NCBI RefSeq assembly: GCF_009669305.1 | Contig: NZ_SADB01000032.1 | Location: forward strand, 1 to 33,408 | Origin: Ancylomarina sp. 16SWW S1-10-2 | GTDB lineage: Bacteria > Bacteroidota > Bacteroidia > Bacteroidales > Marinifilaceae | DNA length: 33,408 nt | Direction: 5' to 3' | Shown: positions 1 through 8,469 of the stretch, one piece after another | How positions within the stretch are numbered: the stretch's first letter is position 1 | Layout: each line of letters opens with the position of its first letter | Position numbers and translations under genes: made by a program | Notes under the pieces: generated by a model | The model's input: only the letters and a program-made list of their open reading frames with translations | Databases searched by the model: none | Told to the model about the DNA's origin: nothing

Positions 1-146
1 ACTTTAGTTTGGCGATTTTAGTGGTAAAAAAAAGACTTTTATTCCACATAGACAATGGGTGAGACTACTTCTCCTCATTGTCTTGAAAAATACACCTCCT
101 TTTTTCATCTAAAATTCCATCAGTTGCATTTGTGACTTGAATCTAA
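1..146. mobile_element. Possible terminal end of an IS30-like element running off the left edge
   Basis: Bases 122-146 begin AGTTGCATTTGTGACTTGAA. This differs at only four of about 24 positions from the end of the IS30 transposase gene at 33201-33224 read on the minus strand. Inside this terminal motif, at 50-83, lies a hairpin with 8-bp arms AGACAATG/CATTGTCT. No transposase reading frame is visible in 1-121, so if this is an IS end its gene must start beyond the window. A similar end is seen at 14342-14366. The IS assignment is inference from the shared terminal motif; a solo relic is the alternative. Confidence 0.4.
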
Positions 147-245
147 GCTTCATAATTAATCTTATTAGTAAAACTATTGTGTTAATTAATTTGCCCTGCA
201 TATTAAACAGCTTAAAATCAAGACACTCGCCTTCTCTCCAATAAA

Positions 246-277
246 AAAAGGCTTAGAAATAAAATTCTAAGCCTTTT
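246..277 (-). terminator. Rho-independent terminator of locus 1
   Basis: A perfect 13-bp stem (AAAAGGCTTAGAA / TTCTAAGCCTTTT) with a 6-nt loop. Read on the minus strand it runs into a T-rich tail. It lies about 70 nt after the stop codon of the last thioredoxin-like gene and should end the long minus-strand transcript of locus 1. The A/T-rich arms make it potentially bidirectional. Confidence 0.85.
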
Positions 278-345
278 AGTTATTTACAATACAGATGTCT
301 TAAAACAACATCTGATTATAACAAAATTTCGACTCATCCTTTATA

Positions 346-1551
346 CTACAACTTTTCAATCGCAGCTTTCAAGTTAGTAACAGAAGGATGTGTATTATTC
401 CCACCTGATTTACCATTAATATCAAAGAAAATATTGAAGGCCTTTAAAGCTTTTTCTTTGTTTTTTGTATGCAGGTAAAGCTTCGCTAATGTGATATTAC
501 CCATAATCACACCTTGCTCTTGATCGGCAAGTTTATGAGCAACTTTTATCATTTGATTTACAATCTCATTTGATGCAGCAAGTTTTGGAGTCCTCAAAAT
601 TTCATCACCAACACCACTAAAACTATAAATGTATTTTTTATCTCCTTTTAGAGCTTCACAGTCTGCTATCTTGAGATCGTACCATTTTTGTAACTGGTTA
701 TTGGCAATATAAAAACTATACTCTACATTTTTCTTTACTTCAGCCAAACCATCCAATGGAAACTCCTTGTTGCATTTTTGAATCTCAACATCAAGCTCTT
801 TCAAGTTTTTACATTCTTTAGCATACTGATTCAAGTGAGCATAAATTTTATTTGCAAATAACGAGCTATACTCATAGGCTTCAGTTATTTCTTTTACCTT
901 ATCCTTATTTTCTAATAAATAATTGAACTCATTCGATCCATAAGGGAAATTGGCTGAAGAAATAACGTAGAATAAATCCTTTGTTAGGTATTTATCCAAA
1001 GAAGTTTGTTTAATAATTTCTTTAGATACAATAGCCATATTTTCTCTATCAAACTGAGCTTTTACAGCTCCTAAATAAGTCATCAAAAACTCAACATCAC
1101 GATTACCACTTTCATATTTAGCCTTAAGTGTACCAATACGCATTGAAGGATCAAGTGCTGCCTTTGCACCTTTAATCAAATCTTCAGCAGGCATTCCACC
1201 CACCAATTTATGAACAGCATTTCCTTCACCATCAATAAAAAGAAGCGTTGGATAAGAGCTAATACCAAATTTTGTAGCTAAGGCAGGACCTTCTCCCTTT
1301 TCACAATCCAATTTAAAACTCACCAAATTTTTATTGAAGAAATCACCAACTTCCTTTTGAGTAAAAATAGTCTTCGACAAATATTTACAAGGACCACACC
1401 AAGTGGTGTAACAATCCATAAATACCAATTTGTTTTCTTTTTTTGCTTTTGCTACTGCTTCAGAAAATGTTCCGTGCTCAAATTCAATTCCTTGTGAGAA
1501 TAAACTTCCACACAGGAACATGGCTATTACTAGTACTAAAATCTTTTTCAT
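346..1551 (-). CDS. Secreted thioredoxin-fold protein, last gene of locus 1
   Basis: A 401-residue protein with a cleavable signal peptide (residues 1-19, ending near FSQ) and no lipobox cysteine, so probably periplasmic. The thioredoxin domain covers about 22-130. The redox motif WCGPC puts the cysteines at 52 and 55, and a cis-proline loop follows (SSYPTLLF). An extra Cys47 precedes the motif. Residues 135-401 are an alpha-helical, TPR-like half with no recognised catalytic motif. The protein is roughly four times the size of a plain thioredoxin. It is a close paralogue of the genes at 1584 and 22088, with 32 nt separating it from the upstream gene. Dithiol-disulfide exchange is expected from the motif; the substrate is unknown. 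Confidence 0.85.
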   Translation of the reverse strand: MKKILVLVIAMFLCGSLFSQGIEFEHGTFSEAVAKAKKENKLVFMDCYTTWCGPCKYLSKTIFTQKEVGDFFNKNLVSFKLDCEKGEGPALATKFGISSYPTLLFIDGEGNAVHKLVGGMPAEDLIKGAKAALDPSMRIGTLKAKYESGNRDVEFLMTYLGAVKAQFDRENMAIVSKEIIKQTSLDKYLTKDLFYVISSANFPYGSNEFNYLLENKDKVKEITEAYEYSSLFANKIYAHLNQYAKECKNLKELDVEIQKCNKEFPLDGLAEVKKNVEYSFYIANNQLQKWYDLKIADCEALKGDKKYIYSFSGVGDEILRTPKLAASNEIVNQMIKVAHKLADQEQGVIMGNITLAKLYLHTKNKEKALKAFNIFFDINGKSGGNNTHPSVTNLKAAIEKL

Positions 1552-1583
1552 CTATTTTTGTTTAATTAAGTATTTATTGGATA

Positions 1584-2795
1584 TTAATTACAAGCATCAA
1601 TCTTCTTCTTTAAATCAACAAGATTAATTCTCATTCCCTCTAACTCCCTCGCATTAACTTCCGCTAAATTAGAGTGATGCTTAAGGGCCAATTGTTTTTC
1701 ACCAGAATTAATATAGAGCAAGCATAAGGAATAATTATAAATAAGTTTGGTATTCTTATTGTCACCAAGCTTCTTCATCATCGTAATTGCTCTATCGCTG
1801 ATACTTTTTGAATTTGATAATTGAGGTGTTTTAATAATTGTATTCACCATATTAACATATTCCCAAGCACCAAACATAGGATTATTCTCGCATTTTTTAA
1901 TGGCTCCATTTTCATTCAAATTAAACCATTCATCAATCTGATTTTTCTCTAAATAATAAGCACTGTATGCGATTACTTCAATACCTAAACTATCTTTGAA
2001 TTGGTACGCTTTTTTACATTTAGAAAGTTCATTTTTTATTTCAGATAAACTATTGCTCTCTTTAGCTTTTGCGATCAAATAATCACGAAATGAATTTTCC
2101 AAAAAAGATGAAAATTTATAAGAATTCACAAATTTTTCGATTCTTGACTTATTTTTTAAAATAAAATCCATGTACATATCACCATAGGCTGGTTTTGTTG
2201 CAAATAGAAGATGAATTGTCTCCTTTGTAATGAATTTTTCTAAATCTTTTTTTGATAAAAGTTCTCTAGATACGATTTTAGCTCTTGCACTTTCACCAGC
2301 AACTATTAATTTATCCAAATAGACTGAGATAAATTTAGAATCTCTATTTCCAGCATCATACTTCTTGTGCGACGCTTTTAAACGTCGATTCGGATCTAAA
2401 GCAATTTCAGCCAACTCAACCAATGTAGCAACATCTCCTCCTCCCACTCTTTTATGCACTACATTAGCAGAGGGTGTAATAAAAAGCAAGCTTGGAAACG
2501 CGGTAATTTGATATCTTTCACGAAGTTCGACACCTTCACCTTTCTCCATATCCATCTTGATAGATATGAAATTTTTGTTGTAAATATCTCCGACTTCCTT
2601 TTGAGTAAAAATCTCTTTAGACAACTGTTTACATGGACCACACCATGAGGTATAACAGTCCATAAAAACTAATTTATTCTCTTTTTTTGCCTTTGCTAAA
2701 GCTTGTTCAAAAGTGATGTGCTTAAATTCAATTCCTTGAGAGAATAAACTTTCACCCACAAACATGGCTACCACTAGTATTAATATTTTTTTCAT
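1584..2795 (-). CDS. Secreted thioredoxin-fold protein
   Basis: A 403-residue paralogue of its neighbours. The signal peptide ends near residue 20 (LFSQG). The thioredoxin domain carries WCGPCK with cysteines at 52 and 55, an additional Cys47, and the proline loop TAFPSLLF. The C-terminal ~270 residues look helical and are much more diverged from the other paralogues than the first 60, as expected if the thioredoxin part is fixed while the helical part specialises. It lies between two paralogues with gaps of 23 and 32 nt, so the three are probably co-transcribed. Electron donor and partner protein cannot be inferred. Confidence 0.85.
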   Translation of the reverse strand: MKKILILVVAMFVGESLFSQGIEFKHITFEQALAKAKKENKLVFMDCYTSWCGPCKQLSKEIFTQKEVGDIYNKNFISIKMDMEKGEGVELRERYQITAFPSLLFITPSANVVHKRVGGGDVATLVELAEIALDPNRRLKASHKKYDAGNRDSKFISVYLDKLIVAGESARAKIVSRELLSKKDLEKFITKETIHLLFATKPAYGDMYMDFILKNKSRIEKFVNSYKFSSFLENSFRDYLIAKAKESNSLSEIKNELSKCKKAYQFKDSLGIEVIAYSAYYLEKNQIDEWFNLNENGAIKKCENNPMFGAWEYVNMVNTIIKTPQLSNSKSISDRAITMMKKLGDNKNTKLIYNYSLCLLYINSGEKQLALKHHSNLAEVNARELEGMRINLVDLKKKIDACN

Positions 2796-2818
2796 CGGAA
2801 TTATTTTATTTGGGATTA

Positions 2819-4246
2819 CTACTCTTGTTTAGCTTGAATTTGCTTTAAATAATCAAATAATGACTTAACGTAGTTCTTCTCCATATCGTTCTTAGCCATC
2901 TTCTCCAATTTTGAAGCTACAATCTCCGCTTCCTTGAATTTACCACAAGCCGATAAAGCACTCATTAAAACACCATTATTCTTAAAAGAATCATCTGTTT
3001 TTAGTGCTTCTTTAATCCATTCTTCTCCTTTTTGAGCTGCAATTGGAAATTGACTGATTTCTCCATAAACAAATGCTCCTGCATAAGTTACCAAGGCATT
3101 CGATTTATTTGTAGACTTTTCAATTTCAGCTAGAGCTTTAGGTAGTTCTTCTTTGGTCAACTTCAAGGCTTCATCATTTCGTCCTTGCTTAATTAGAATG
3201 TTAATGTATTTAACGCGCCACTCAACCGTATTCTCCAATTCAATACCTTTTAAACACCATTTTTCAGCTGCCTTTAGTTCCTCAGGTATATCTTCATTCT
3301 TTTTCTGATAAAGCATAAAATCGATGTAGTTATTAATCTCCCATGCCGTTGCATAGTTAGCCACATGACTATCCACTTGATCACGATATGCTTTCTTGCT
3401 ATAAGCATCCATTCCACCTAAAGCCACATCAAAATAAGTAGTAATATGATTTCTTAAAGACGGATTAACTATTTTGCTAGCTTCCTTTAATTCATCAACC
3501 ACTTTATCTCCTTCTGAATTATATCTTTTAACAAAATTCATTTTATAGACATTGAAAATGGCTGCATCAATATCTTTTTTACTTGCAAACTTTTCGAATT
3601 GACTTTTGTTTTTTATGAAATAGGTAAAAGCAGGATTTTTATAATCATCCAGGTATTTTGATACAATCTCATAAACGACTTTAGAATTCCACTTATCAGA
3701 TCCCAATTCTTTTAGATAGTTTGAAATAACATCGGTATAATCTCCACGTCCTGTTTTTAAGGCTGCTATATAGGATAAAACCGTAACATCATCTCTCTTA
3801 CCTGAATCGTATTTTTCCTTAAGATTGGTTAATTGTTTTGTTGGGTCGTTAGCAATTTTTGCTAAAGCAATAAACTCTTCACTAGTTTTTCCACCTATTA
3901 TTTTAGAAACTATTTTCCCATCACCATCAATAAATAATAAGGTTGGAAATGCTTTCACTTCATATTCTTTAGCAAAAGCGATGCCTTCCCCTTTTTCAGC
4001 ATCTATCTTCATTGAAATAAAGTTGCTATTCATTAGCTCTCCAACTTTAACATCTTTAAAAACACTTGCAGCCATACGCATACATGGCCCACACCAATCG
4101 GTATAAACATCAACAAAAATGATTTTATTTTCTGCTTTTGCTTTCGCTTTAGCCTCTGCCCATGTTCCATGCTCAAAATTGATTCCTTGTGAAAATAAAT
4201 TTCCACACACGAACATGGCTATCACTATTACTAATATCTTTTTCAT
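2819..4246 (-). CDS. Secreted thioredoxin-fold protein with TPR-like C-terminus
   Basis: A 475-residue protein and the longest of the five paralogues. Signal peptide 1-19, then a thioredoxin domain with WCGPCM (Cys52, Cys55) and proline loop KAFPTLLF. The extra Cys47 of some paralogues is valine here. The C-terminal ~340 residues contain Ala/Glu/Lys-rich helical pairs (for example around EWRVKYINILIKQGRNDEAL) that resemble TPR units. The start codon lies beneath a 262-bp intergenic stretch that is a near copy of the one upstream of the TlpA gene at 4509, so both genes share the same 5' leader. Function is inferred only as a periplasmic thiol-disulfide protein. Confidence 0.85.
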   Translation of the reverse strand: MKKILVIVIAMFVCGNLFSQGINFEHGTWAEAKAKAKAENKIIFVDVYTDWCGPCMRMAASVFKDVKVGELMNSNFISMKIDAEKGEGIAFAKEYEVKAFPTLLFIDGDGKIVSKIIGGKTSEEFIALAKIANDPTKQLTNLKEKYDSGKRDDVTVLSYIAALKTGRGDYTDVISNYLKELGSDKWNSKVVYEIVSKYLDDYKNPAFTYFIKNKSQFEKFASKKDIDAAIFNVYKMNFVKRYNSEGDKVVDELKEASKIVNPSLRNHITTYFDVALGGMDAYSKKAYRDQVDSHVANYATAWEINNYIDFMLYQKKNEDIPEELKAAEKWCLKGIELENTVEWRVKYINILIKQGRNDEALKLTKEELPKALAEIEKSTNKSNALVTYAGAFVYGEISQFPIAAQKGEEWIKEALKTDDSFKNNGVLMSALSACGKFKEAEIVASKLEKMAKNDMEKNYVKSLFDYLKQIQAKQE

Positions 4247-4508
4247 CTAAATTATTTTATTTAGGATTACACTTCTACTATATGAACATTTCAAAATTTA
4301 AACTGTATGAATCCTAATTTGATTATTAACCTTAATTAACCTTGAGCTCAAATTCACTTTACATAAACATTGGGTATAAAAAAAGACTAATCCGAAAGCA
4401 AACTATTTTTATACCACACTTAATTCCCATTAACCTAAGATCTAAGGTTGGAAATGCAAGAGTGTACAATAGAATTACTTTCAAACTAGTCTTCTCTATA
4501 TCTACTAA
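4247..4508 (-). repeat. Duplicated intergenic leader, copy 1
   Basis: This spacer between the TlpA gene and the downstream thioredoxin gene is clearly homologous to 5559-5821, at an offset of about 1,312 bp. Shared blocks include the start-proximal stretch at 4257-4320, the TATTAACCTTAATTAACC motif at 4324-4341 and the long hairpin at 4383-4493. A second inverted repeat (4263-4315, AGGATT...AATCCT with ACACTT/AACTGT-type inner arms) lies just upstream of the thioredoxin start codon. I see no protein-coding content on either strand. Confidence 0.85.
4383..4493 (-). terminator. Long terminator-like hairpin, copy 1
   Basis: It begins 15 nt after the stop of the TlpA gene. On the minus-strand RNA the arms at 4478-4493 and 4383-4398 pair over 16 positions, three of them G-U, and are followed by a U run. 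The ~79 nt between the arms also folds, with pairs such as CUAUU/AAUAG and AUUUCC/GGGAAU, so the whole element is one long imperfect hairpin. The homologous element at 5693-5806 keeps the pairing through changed bases. Terminator, attenuator or mRNA-stabilising element are all possible. Confidence 0.65.
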
Positions 4509-5558
4509 TTACTTCTTAGATATAAGCTCTTCAACTCTGTTTCTTATAGCTTCGCCATGCAATCCCTTGTCTATAATTTTTCCATTCGGGTCAATTAAGA
4601 AAATCATGGGTATATAGGTAATATTGTAAGCGTTACTAATCGATTTTGTATCACGAACTTGTGACCATGGCATCTGTTCTTGATCAACAGCCTTAAGCCA
4701 AGCTTTTTCATCAGCATCGGTACTTACGCTTAAAATTTCAAGACCTTTTGATTTATAATCTTTGTAAATCTCTTTCAAGTTTGGAATACCTGCTCTACAA
4801 GGTCCACACCAAGAGGCCCAAAAGTCCACCAAAAGATATTTCCCTTTATATCTATCTAAAGCAATCTCTTCTCCATTTACTGATGTTAACGAGAATATAG
4901 GTGCTTGCTTACCAATAGCTACTCGTTCCATATTCTCTTTACGAATAAGCATCTCTTTCAAGTAATAAGACTCTCGAATTTCTTCTGAGAAAGAATTAAT
5001 TATTTTATCTAAAGTTTTTACATCAGCGCCCCAATATTTTTCGTAGAATAATTGGGTTAAAGGAATACTTTTAGGATACTCTTTAGACAAATTCCACAAT
5101 TTTGAGATGTAATTATCAATCGTTTTCTTCTCCTCAGAATTAGGATTTTTATTATACTTTAGTTTATTATAAGCCTCATAATTTAGCTCAGATAGCAATT
5201 GATGGTATTCATCATTAAGAGTAGAACCACTTCCTATTAGTTTTCCATCCTTCACTTTTAGATTTATAACGCCTGGCTCAGAAAATACAGTATAACTTAT
5301 ATACTCTTTCCCCATTTTAATGCGAATTTGTCTAGAAACCTTTTCTGCATCTAATTGCAATTCAAACTTACCGTCTTTAATTTTTGCGTTAAAACTTAAG
5401 CTATCATACTCCTGTTTCGATTGAACCTTCTGATATGGTAAAACGACAACTTCTCCGTCACCACTCGAAAATTGCCCCTTAATAATACAATTATCTTTAA
5501 TTTGACTACATGAGAACAGCGTCGCCATTGCCATTAGAGTTATTAATATCTTTTTCAT
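4509..5558 (-). CDS. DUF4369/TlpA-like thiol-disulfide lipoprotein (copy A)
   Basis: A 349-residue lipoprotein. I start it at the ATG at 5558, which gives the signal peptide MKKILITLMAMATLFSC with lipobox cysteine 17; an upstream in-frame ATG would add 16 non-signal residues. A beta-rich DUF4369-type region follows (about 22-115, CIIKGQFSSGDGEVVV), then a helical linker, and a TlpA/AhpC-TSA-type thioredoxin domain (about 214-349) with WCGPC at 250-254 and proline loop ITYIPMIFLID. Such proteins are membrane-anchored, periplasm-facing thiol-disulfide oxidoreductases. It is a tandem duplicate of the gene at 5822, almost identical over the thioredoxin domain and more diverged in the N-terminal half. 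Confidence 0.9.
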   Translation of the reverse strand: MKKILITLMAMATLFSCSQIKDNCIIKGQFSSGDGEVVVLPYQKVQSKQEYDSLSFNAKIKDGKFELQLDAEKVSRQIRIKMGKEYISYTVFSEPGVINLKVKDGKLIGSGSTLNDEYHQLLSELNYEAYNKLKYNKNPNSEEKKTIDNYISKLWNLSKEYPKSIPLTQLFYEKYWGADVKTLDKIINSFSEEIRESYYLKEMLIRKENMERVAIGKQAPIFSLTSVNGEEIALDRYKGKYLLVDFWASWCGPCRAGIPNLKEIYKDYKSKGLEILSVSTDADEKAWLKAVDQEQMPWSQVRDTKSISNAYNITYIPMIFLIDPNGKIIDKGLHGEAIRNRVEELISKK

Positions 5559-5821
5559 CGAAATTATTTTATTTAGGATTACACTTCTACTATATGAACA
5601 TTTCAAAATTTAAAGTGTATGAATCCTACGTTGATTATTAACCTTAATTAACGCAGCTCACAAACACCTTTACTTAAATATTCACAATAAAAAAGACTAG
5701 TCTAAAGGCAAACTATTTATATACCACGCTCAATTCCCATCAACTCACCTTAATATAAGATTGGAAATATTAGAGTGAACAATAGAATTACTCTTAGACT
5801 AGTCTTCTCTTTATGTACTAA
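5559..5821 (-). repeat. Duplicated intergenic leader, copy 2
   Basis: The second copy of the spacer described at 4247-4508, here between the two tandem TlpA genes. Its left part (5566-5627) is almost identical to copy 1 and holds the AGGATT...AATCCT inverted repeat (5575-5627). The motif TATTAACCTTAATTAAC is at 5636-5652 and the long hairpin at 5693-5806. The sequence upstream of the gene starting at 6874 is not homologous, so the duplicated unit is one TlpA gene plus its downstream spacer. Confidence 0.85.
5693..5806 (-). terminator. Long terminator-like hairpin, copy 2
   Basis: Perfect 13-bp arms (AAGACTAGTCTAA / TTAGACTAGTCTT) enclose 88 nt. On the minus strand a U run follows, and the element starts 15 nt after the TlpA stop codon. 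Compared with copy 1, several stem positions changed on both sides and still pair (for example G-C to A-U), which argues for a selected RNA structure rather than leftover similarity alone. Confidence 0.65.
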
Positions 5822-6874
5822 TTACTTCTTAGCTATAACTTCTTCAACTCGGTTTCTTATAGCCTCTCCATGCAATCCTTTATCTATAATTTTTCCATTA
5901 GGATCTATTAAAAAAATCATAGGTATGTAGGTTATATTATAACTATCGCTAATCGATTTGGTATCTCTAACTTGATTCCAAGGCATTTGTTCTTTTTCTA
6001 CAGCTTTAAGCCAAGCTTTTTCATCAGTATCAGTACTTACGCTTAAAATTTCAAGTCCTTGTGCTTTATAATCCTTGTAAATCTCTTTCAAGTTTGGAAT
6101 CCCAGCTCTACATGGTCCACACCAAGATGCCCAAAAATCGACTAATAGGTATTTCCCTCTATATCCTTCTAAGGAGATATCTTCTCCATCCACTGATTTT
6201 AATGTAAACAAAGGTGCTTGCTTACCAATAGCAACTCTTTGCTGATTGTCTCTGCGCGAAATCATTTTCTGGATGTAATAAGAAGCATGAATATCTTTCG
6301 AGAAAGCCTTGATGATCATATTAAAAGTGTCTACATCAGCACTCCAATATTTTTCGTAGAATAAACGGCTTAAAGGAATACTAGTCGAATAATCTTTGCT
6401 TAGGGACCATAAAGTAGAATTATAATTATCTACGATAGCTTGCTCTTCAGCACTAAGCGTTTTATTATACTTTAGTTTATTGTAAGCCTTGTAATTCAGC
6501 TTATTTAAGAATTCATGGTATTCATCATTCAGCGCAGATCCCTCTCCTACCAATTCTCCTTCTTTTTCTGTAATTGTTATTACTCCGGGCTCAGAAAATA
6601 GAGAATAACGTTTAAATTCTTTACCCATTCTAATATCCATTGATCTACAAGCCAATTCCGTATCCAATTCTAATTCGAACTTACCATCTACAATTTTGGC
6701 CTTATAACTCAAGCTATCCGATTCTTCCATCGATTGCACTTCTTGATATGGATAAACTACAACATCGCCATCGCCGCCAGAAAGCTGACCTTTTATGATA
6801 CATTTATCAGTTACTTTGCTACATGAGAATAGCGTTACCAATGCCATAAAGGCAAATAGTTTAGAAAATTTCAT
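5822..6874 (-). CDS. DUF4369/TlpA-like thiol-disulfide lipoprotein (copy B)
   Basis: A 350-residue lipoprotein with lipobox cysteine 18 (TLFSC), a DUF4369-like domain at about 23-115 and a TlpA-type thioredoxin domain with WCGPC at 251-255. It is the first gene after susD in locus 1. The last ~140 residues are nearly the same as copy A, including GKYLLVDFWASWCGPCRAGI and the DTKSIS..YNITYIPMIFLI stretch. The signal peptides and DUF4369 regions differ more, which suggests divergence in the binding part. The likely role is disulfide reduction or isomerisation at the periplasmic face of a membrane, with the electron donor unidentified. Confidence 0.9.
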   Translation of the reverse strand: MKFSKLFAFMALVTLFSCSKVTDKCIIKGQLSGGDGDVVVYPYQEVQSMEESDSLSYKAKIVDGKFELELDTELACRSMDIRMGKEFKRYSLFSEPGVITITEKEGELVGEGSALNDEYHEFLNKLNYKAYNKLKYNKTLSAEEQAIVDNYNSTLWSLSKDYSTSIPLSRLFYEKYWSADVDTFNMIIKAFSKDIHASYYIQKMISRRDNQQRVAIGKQAPLFTLKSVDGEDISLEGYRGKYLLVDFWASWCGPCRAGIPNLKEIYKDYKAQGLEILSVSTDTDEKAWLKAVEKEQMPWNQVRDTKSISDSYNITYIPMIFLIDPNGKIIDKGLHGEAIRNRVEEVIAKK

Positions 6875-6986
6875 CGTAAAAATAATTTAACGTTAATAAT
6901 GTAAGATTGCGCTTAAGTATGCAAAAAATCCTCTGCTTTTAAATAAATATAAAACAAAGTATTCAGTAAATGGGGATAGGATAGTA

Positions 6987-7008
6987 GCCCCGGAATTAAA
7001 TCCGGGGC
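6987..7008 (-). other. GC-rich intercistronic hairpin after susD (locus 1)
   Basis: An 8-bp stem GCCCCGGA / TCCGGGGC with a 6-nt loop stands out in an AT-rich spacer, about 30 nt after the susD stop. No U run follows in the transcribed (minus) direction, so a mRNA-stability or processing role, or a weak attenuator, is more likely than a standard terminator. Locus 2 also has a hairpin in the corresponding gap. Confidence 0.55.
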
Positions 7009-7037
7009 AATTAATTTAATCGAACTAAAAAACTCGA

Positions 7038-8414
7038 CTAACGAGGATTTTGCTCGATTTCAGGGTTTTTAAGAATGTATTTTTCAGCAAAAGGTACCAC
7101 CCATTTGTTATCGCCTGGAGCTAAAGTGTATGTTTCAGCTTCAACCGTATGAACAATAGATATATTCGCATCATCATAAGCATTATAACGTCTAATATCA
7201 GTAAAACGATGTCCCATAAATGCTAACTCCATTCTTCTTTCCTTTTTAACTATTGCCAAAGCTTCTGCCGCATTTGCAGCTGTTAAAGGAACATAAGCAG
7301 CTGTTGCTATTCTATTCTGACGAAGCAAGTTAATATCATCCATAGCTGCACTAACACCAGAGTCACCTTTTCTTGCATTACATTCAGCTCTAGTTAGTAT
7401 CATTTCTGGCACAGTTACTCCATACGCAGCACCTCCAATAGCATTATGGTACCATTGAAGTCTAGTTTCAGGAAAAGTCCACTCTGGACTAATTTTACCA
7501 GTAAATCGTAAATCATTAGTCTGGTCGAATAGATCCATAAATTCCTGGCTAGGATAAATTGTAATATAATCAGATGGAGGCGCTTTCAATAAGAATTGTT
7601 CCTTATACTGGTAACGCTGCCCAAAATCAAGTATATGAGTATACCAATAATGCGGATATAAGCTATTGAAATCAGTTAGTTCACTATACATTCCTAAAGC
7701 TTCATCAGCATAATTTAATGCCATATCAAAATCACCCATTATTAAATGAGTCCTAGCCAATATTGCATTCACCGATGCTTTAGAAGGTCTCCAAAATTCT
7801 ACTTGTGTTTCAGGTAAACCATCATAAGCTTCAGTCAAATCATTAAGAATCAACTCATACACATCAGCCACAGAACCTCTTTTTAAACTACCTTCCAATA
7901 TGGCAACTAATCTTAAAGGCAAGCCTAAATCAGTTTCTGCCGTAGTTGCATCATATTGTTTTGCATAAATATTAACCAATTTTAGGTAGGCGAATGCGCG
8001 GTGAGCCTTAGCTTCTGAATACAACTTAATCTTTTCATCCTCATCACCATCAGTTGCAAGCACTTCATCAATAATTGTATTGAATATATATATCGACGCA
8101 TATACACTACCCATACTTTCATCTTCTTCTGAAGGTAAATAGAAATGATCTTCAAATGTAAAGGCATTGGTTTGATACTTACTATAGTTTCTACCAATAA
8201 AATCATCTCTAAGATCAATATCATCAGTCAGCCATAAATCAATATCTGGAGCAGCTATTACTGAACCCTCTCCTCGCCCTTGTGTCTCATCTAGCAAAAG
8301 TCTATAATCTTCAACTTTTGAAGGAATTACCTTTCCTTTAGGCTGAAGATCTAACCAGTCGTCACAAGACGTAGCAAAAACAGCAAGAATTACTATATAT
8401 AATATATTTTTCAT
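7038..8414 (-). CDS. SusD/RagB-family outer-membrane lipoprotein (locus 1)
   Basis: A 458-residue protein. I chose the ATG at 8414 because it gives a clean SPII signal (MKNILYIVILAVFATSC, lipobox cysteine 17); the longer reading adds 12 polar residues. The mature N-terminus DDWLDLQPKGKVIPS is typical of SusD/RagB, followed by helical TPR-like pairs (HRAFAYLKLVNIYAKQYD) and the family C-terminal pattern with KERRMELAFMGHRFTDIRRYN. SusD proteins are surface lipoproteins that form a lid over a SusC barrel and capture the ligand. The gene lies 55 nt after susC. Its length is slightly short for the family, and the substrate is not indicated. Confidence 0.93.
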   Translation of the reverse strand: MKNILYIVILAVFATSCDDWLDLQPKGKVIPSKVEDYRLLLDETQGRGEGSVIAAPDIDLWLTDDIDLRDDFIGRNYSKYQTNAFTFEDHFYLPSEEDESMGSVYASIYIFNTIIDEVLATDGDEDEKIKLYSEAKAHRAFAYLKLVNIYAKQYDATTAETDLGLPLRLVAILEGSLKRGSVADVYELILNDLTEAYDGLPETQVEFWRPSKASVNAILARTHLIMGDFDMALNYADEALGMYSELTDFNSLYPHYWYTHILDFGQRYQYKEQFLLKAPPSDYITIYPSQEFMDLFDQTNDLRFTGKISPEWTFPETRLQWYHNAIGGAAYGVTVPEMILTRAECNARKGDSGVSAAMDDINLLRQNRIATAAYVPLTAANAAEALAIVKKERRMELAFMGHRFTDIRRYNAYDDANISIVHTVEAETYTLAPGDNKWVVPFAEKYILKNPEIEQNPR

Positions 8415-8469
8415 TTTATTTATTTTTAATGGAATCAATGATTTTAACATTTTCCCAGATAAATATTAA

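Noticed and set aside
4342-4617. A 91-codon plus-strand frame across the TlpA 3' end and the spacer
   Set aside because: It overlaps the long hairpin and the antisense of the TlpA gene; the homologous spacer does not keep it as a convincing gene.
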